In this document: positions 60,528-64,000 of the stretch, in pieces
Numbering within the stretch: the first letter of the stretch is position 1
Layout of the letters: each line of letters opens with the position of its first letter
The notes under the pieces: model-generated
The model's database searches: none
What the model saw: the letters and a program-made list of their open reading frames with translations, nothing else
What the model was told of the DNA's origin: nothing
Translations under genes and position numbers: made by a program
Assembly: GCA_964578485.1 (NCBI GenBank)
Contig: CAZODA010000002.1
Coordinates: 91,108 to 155,107, forward strand
DNA length: 64,000 nucleotides
Source: CAZODA01 sp964578485
GTDB lineage: Bacteria; Bacteroidota; Bacteroidia; Bacteroidales; Marinilabiliaceae
Direction of reading: 5' to 3'

Positions 60528-61743
60528 AACGACTTACCAATCCTTCCACAATTTCTTGTGTATCTTGTGCTATCACCAACTCTTCGTTTGTAGGTATAAC
60601 CAAGACCTTAACTTTTGAATCTTTGGTGCTAATAAGCATTTCTTTGGCACGTAAATCATCATTTAAATCATCATCAAGTTGAATACCAAGAAATTCGAGT
60701 CCAGCACAAACATCACGTCTTACTGTATCTGAATTTTCACCTATTCCACCTGTAAAAATTAAAACATCAACTCCTCCCATTGCTGCGGCATAGCTTCCGA
60801 TATATTTTTTAATTCTATAGCTATACATTTGCATACCAAGTTCAGCCATTGGTTTTTTATTTTTCACGGCTTCTTCAATTTCTCTCATATCGGAGGAAAT
60901 TCCTGTAACACCAAGCATTCCACTATGTTTATTAAACAAAATACTTGCTGTTTGATTTCCTATCATTTCTTTATCCATTATATATGTAACAGCTCCAACA
61001 TCAAGATCACCGCAGCGAGTTCCCATCATTAAACCCTCCAAGGGTGTAAAACCCATTGAAGTATCTACCGATTCCCCGTTCATGATAGCAGCGATAGATG
61101 CTCCATTACCTAAATGACATGAAATTATCTTTTGAGATTCATAGTCGATATCCAGAACTTCACAAGCCCTTATCGATACATAACGATGGCTTGTACCATG
61201 GAAGCCATATCTACGAACTCCGTGTTTTTTATAAAGTGAATGAGGAATTGCATACATATAGGCATAATTAGGCATAGATTGATGGAAGGCAGTATCAAAC
61301 ACTGCTACCTGCGGAACATTTGGCAAGAGAGAAGTTATAGCTTTTACACCTTCAAGATTTGGTGGATTATGCAAGGGAGCCAAGTCTATACAATCAGTAA
61401 TTTTATTTATGACCTCTTCAGTAATAAAAACACTTGAATTAAATGTTTCACCACCATGAACCACCCTGTGACCAACTGCATCAATTTCTTCCATCTCAAC
61501 AATGCAGCCGTGTAATTCGCTCAACATTATTCCAAGTATGTAATCTATACCTGTTTCATGATCCAATATTTCGCCTTCAAGTAGGACTTTTTCACCATTT
61601 TCTTTTTCATGTTTTAGGAAGGAACCTTTTAATCCGATTTTTTCTACTACACCTTTGGCAACAACATCCCATGAACTATTTTCCATTAAGAACAATTGGT
61701 ATTTTATAGAAGAGCTGCCACAATTTAGAACTAATATCTTCAT
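60526..61743 (-). CDS. ackA: Acetate kinase
   Basis: AckA converts acetyl phosphate and ADP to acetate and ATP. The 405-aa protein has LNCGSSSIKYQLF (about 5-17), GHRVVHGGE, VFDTAFHQSMP, GTSHRYVS, HLGNGASIAAI and FTGGIGENS. It lies 15 bp after the 3-hydroxyacyl-CoA dehydrogenase gene and is in one operon with pta. Its stop codon merges into a tandem repeat. Confidence 0.96.
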   Translation of the reverse strand: MKILVLNCGSSSIKYQLFLMENSSWDVVAKGVVEKIGLKGSFLKHEKENGEKVLLEGEILDHETGIDYILGIMLSELHGCIVEMEEIDAVGHRVVHGGETFNSSVFITEEVINKITDCIDLAPLHNPPNLEGVKAITSLLPNVPQVAVFDTAFHQSMPNYAYMYAIPHSLYKKHGVRRYGFHGTSHRYVSIRACEVLDIDYESQKIISCHLGNGASIAAIMNGESVDTSMGFTPLEGLMMGTRCGDLDVGAVTYIMDKEMIGNQTASILFNKHSGMLGVTGISSDMREIEEAVKNKKPMAELGMQMYSYRIKKYIGSYAAAMGGVDVLIFTGGIGENSDTVRRDVCAGLEFLGIQLDDDLNDDLRAKEMLISTKDSKVKVLVIPTNEELVIAQDTQEIVEGLVSR

Positions 61744-61758
61744 TATAATTTAATTTAT

Positions 61759-62724
61759 TCAAAAATATACTGCTTTTTTCTTGCCCTTACCATCGTATTG
61801 ATAAAAGCCTTCTCCACTTTGAATTCCAAAGCGTTTGGCTCTTACAAGGCGTTTAAGTAATGGAGATGGTTTATATTTAGACTCTCCAAATTCTTCAAAA
61901 AGATTATCCATCCATCTTACTACCTTATTCAAACCAATAATATCGGCCAAATGAAAAGGGCCAAAACGCATGCCATAGCCTATTTCAATTGTTTTATCAA
62001 TATCTTCCATAGATGCAACACCCTCCAATAATGTTTCACAAGCCTCATTTAAAAGGCATGCATATAGGCGCACACTAACGAGCCCGGCTGATTCATCAAC
62101 AGGAATAACTACTTTATTTATTAATCTAACAAAAGTGCTAACCTTATTATAAACTTCATCAGTAGTATATAATCCCCTTACCACTTCAATTATCCTTGGC
62201 TCTGCCGATGTGGCAAAAAAATGAAGACTAACACAACGATCTCTGTATTTGAGCTCTGAAGCAAGCTCTGAAATAACAATTGTAGTAGAATTTGTGGCAA
62301 TAATAGCATCTCTGCTAACAACTGATTCTATTTTTCGAAATACCTCTTTACGCTTTTCAATAACCCGGGCACCTGTTTTTTCATCCGACCTGATAGCCTC
62401 AATTACAAAATCACAATCACTCAAATCCTTATAATCCATGGAGCCTCTTATACGCCCGAGTATAGCTTTTTTCTCACTTTGAGTAAGACCCCAATTTTCA
62501 ATGTGACTGTCAAGATCACTACCAATAGCCTTGATGGCTGCATCAATCTTATCGACTGCGAGTTCTATAAAAACAACTTCCATCCCATGCCAAGCGGCAA
62601 TGCGCGTAATACTTTGTCCTTCATTACCGCATCCAACCACTCCAATTTTAGAAAAAAGAGTTTTTATTCTCTTACGCTTATTTAATGCATATTTTTCAAT
62701 AGGTTCAACTACAATTTCTGCCAT
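61759..62724 (-). CDS. 3-hydroxyacyl-CoA dehydrogenase (3-hydroxybutyryl-CoA type)
   Basis: A 321-aa NAD-dependent enzyme: Rossmann motif IGVVGCGNEGQSI (about 27-39), SLHFFATSAEPRIIEVVRG with catalytic His near 160, ESAGLVSVRL and the C-terminal domain with GYGMRFGPFHLADIIGL and GEGFYQY. It interconverts 3-hydroxyacyl-CoA and 3-oxoacyl-CoA in fatty-acid or butyrate-type metabolism. It sits between pta and ackA with short gaps (33 and 15 bp), which is unusual. The N-terminal 25 residues are basic and extra to the Rossmann fold. Confidence 0.88.
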   Translation of the reverse strand: MAEIVVEPIEKYALNKRKRIKTLFSKIGVVGCGNEGQSITRIAAWHGMEVVFIELAVDKIDAAIKAIGSDLDSHIENWGLTQSEKKAILGRIRGSMDYKDLSDCDFVIEAIRSDEKTGARVIEKRKEVFRKIESVVSRDAIIATNSTTIVISELASELKYRDRCVSLHFFATSAEPRIIEVVRGLYTTDEVYNKVSTFVRLINKVVIPVDESAGLVSVRLYACLLNEACETLLEGVASMEDIDKTIEIGYGMRFGPFHLADIIGLNKVVRWMDNLFEEFGESKYKPSPLLKRLVRAKRFGIQSGEGFYQYDGKGKKKAVYF

Positions 62725-62757
62725 ATTTTATGTATTAATATCAAAGTAAATATCTTC

Positions 62758-63753
62758 TTAAATTGCCTGGTTAGCTGTAATTGCCACCATATTAACTATA
62801 TCATCAACCGAACAACCACGTGATAAATCATTAATTGGTGCTGCCATACCTTGTAATATGGGCCCAATTGCATCTGCACCTGCCAAACGCTCAACTAATT
62901 TATAAGCGATATTTCCTGATTGCAGGTCGGGGAAAACTAATACATTAGCTTTACCGGCTATTGTACTTTCAGGTGCCTTTGATGCACCAATCGATGGTAC
63001 CAATGCAGCATCAACCTGTAATTCACCGTCAATCTTTAATTCGGGATCTATTTCTTTGGCCCTTTTTGTTGCAGCAACAACTTTATCAACAAGTTCATGC
63101 CTGGCACTACCTTTAGTTGAAAAACTTATCATAGCCACTCGTGGATCAATACCTGCAATTGTACGCGCGGTATAAGAGGTAGCCACAGCTATTTCGGCCA
63201 ATTCATTTTCATCGGGAAGAGGATGAACAGCACCATCAGCAAAAACAAGAATTCCATTTTCTCCTAAACTCTTATCCTTTAAAACCATAATAAAAGCACC
63301 GGAAACAACTGAAATCCCGGGCATAGTTTTCACAATTTGAAATGCAGGCCTTAAAACATCTCCGGTAACACTCTCAGCTCCGGCAACTTCACCATCGGCA
63401 TCACCATTTTTTATCATTAATACAGATATATATAAAGGTTGATGGATAAATTTACCTGCCTCCTCCATAGTCATACCCTTACTTTTTCTCAAGTCGTAAA
63501 GCATTTTTTGATAAACACTTTGTTTGTCATAATTCTCCGGATTAAGTATGGCAACCTTATTCAGATTCTTCAAATTTAAGAGATCAATTTTTCCTTTTAT
63601 AAGATCAGGGCGACCAATCAAAATAATATCTGCAAAATCTTCTTCCAAAATAATATCTGCGGCCTTCAATGTTCTTTCTTCCGTACCTTCGGGCAAAACA
63701 ATCTTTCTTTTATTTTGTCGGGCTTTTTCTTTTAATTTTTGAATAAATTTCAT
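62758..63753 (-). CDS. pta: Phosphate acetyltransferase
   Basis: Pta makes acetyl phosphate from acetyl-CoA. The 331-aa length fits the short form with only the PTA/PTB domain: IVLPEGTEERTLKAAD, AESVTGDVLRPAFQI, FSTKGSARHE, ELQVDAALVPSIGASKAP, NVLVFPDLQSGNIAYKLVERLAG and GPILQGMAAPINDLSRG. It heads the pta - 3-hydroxyacyl-CoA dehydrogenase - ackA unit. The following 247 bp to the window edge hold no gene. Confidence 0.95.
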   Translation of the reverse strand: MKFIQKLKEKARQNKRKIVLPEGTEERTLKAADIILEEDFADIILIGRPDLIKGKIDLLNLKNLNKVAILNPENYDKQSVYQKMLYDLRKSKGMTMEEAGKFIHQPLYISVLMIKNGDADGEVAGAESVTGDVLRPAFQIVKTMPGISVVSGAFIMVLKDKSLGENGILVFADGAVHPLPDENELAEIAVATSYTARTIAGIDPRVAMISFSTKGSARHELVDKVVAATKRAKEIDPELKIDGELQVDAALVPSIGASKAPESTIAGKANVLVFPDLQSGNIAYKLVERLAGADAIGPILQGMAAPINDLSRGCSVDDIVNMVAITANQAI

Positions 63754-63992
63754 AATAATTTTTCTATTTTATTTTAAAAAATGCCTTTATACTTAATAAA
63801 CACAGTCCTTAAATACCTAAGCTGTATTTTTTTTACTTGATTTGCAATATTTTTGATGATAGTTATTCATTTCAAAGTACTCACTATCAATTGATGAGGG
63901 TTATTCAAAAACTATTGAATCTAAATATCAACTATACGAATAATCTAATGGTTCGACCCCCTATTAATCGGACAATTTAATTTTCAGTATTG

Positions 63993-64000
63993 CAAATATA
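63993..64000 (-). promoter_or_regulatory. Possible promoter of the pta operon (-7 element)
   Basis: TATATTTG on the minus strand, followed by CA, fits the -7 consensus. It would give a leader of about 230 nt. The -33 region is outside the window. Confidence 0.3.

Overview
The window is a 64 kb piece of chromosome from a low-GC member of the phylum Bacteroidota, most likely a Bacteroidales or Marinilabiliales relative. The signs are: type IX secretion (T9SS) C-terminal sorting domains, lipoproteins whose lipobox cysteine is followed by an acidic stretch, DUF4295, DUF3078, NigD-like and Lnb/DUF4105 proteins, a fused E1 alpha-beta 2-oxoacid dehydrogenase, an AddA-type helicase-nuclease, and promoters fitting the Bacteroidota consensus TTTG - 19 to 21 bp - TAnnTTTG. 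Most genes are core genes in good reading frame; the accessory DNA is intergenic repeats and insertion-sequence debris. No rRNA, CRISPR array, prophage or recognisable defence island was seen.

Layout. 0-7.6 kb: end of a DUF4295 gene, ftsY-rimO, a T9SS cargo protein built of 31-residue repeats, dnaX split by a -1 frameshift at an A10G run, and icd. 7.6-14 kb: a divergent tryptophanase/tyrosine phenol-lyase homologue, lipoylated E2, fused E1 and a flavodoxin. 14-16 kb: repeat-rich island with a transposase-free copy of a REP-like element, an IS256-type transposase remnant and a heptamer tandem array. 16-20 kb: XRE regulator, pyrK-pyrD and an unrecognised 382-aa protein with a five-iteron upstream region. 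20-34 kb: Lnb-like protein, serine hydrolase, TPR protein-gyrA, clpC and a 1282-aa CotH/lamin-tail T9SS protein. 34-41 kb: TPR protein, ApgM-type putative homoserine kinase with thrC, and addA. 41-42.5 kb: an IS200/RAYT transposase bordered by a perfect 203-bp direct repeat, plus a G-free minisatellite. 42.5-45.6 kb: pyrB-pyrI with a leader resembling the enterobacterial pyrL attenuator, and an M18 aminopeptidase. 45.7-60 kb: degenerate GH3/beta-lactamase protein, receiver protein, OmpA/TPR/PD40 protein, plsC, DUF3078, NigD-like, three FKBP-like lipoproteins with nrnA, ndk, DUF721-recF, TPR protein and ribH. 60-64 kb: tRNA-Tyr and tRNA-Gly with promoter and terminator, a 21-bp tandem array running into ackA, then 3-hydroxyacyl-CoA dehydrogenase and pta.

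How the genes work together. Two pyrimidine loci (pyrKD; pyrBI), threonine synthesis (putative homoserine kinase to ThrC), an acetate energy module (Pta-AckA with a 3-hydroxyacyl-CoA dehydrogenase between them), a 2-oxoacid dehydrogenase lacking a local E3, and DNA replication/repair genes (dnaX, gyrA, recF, addA) fit a chemoheterotroph with T9SS export. The most notable observations are the dnaX frameshift, the pyrBI leader with an ORF that spans a terminator and overlaps pyrB, the RAYT/REP family with its second copy, and the regulatory-looking repeats around the XRE gene and the 382-aa gene. All are read from sequence only; no database search or folding calculation was run.
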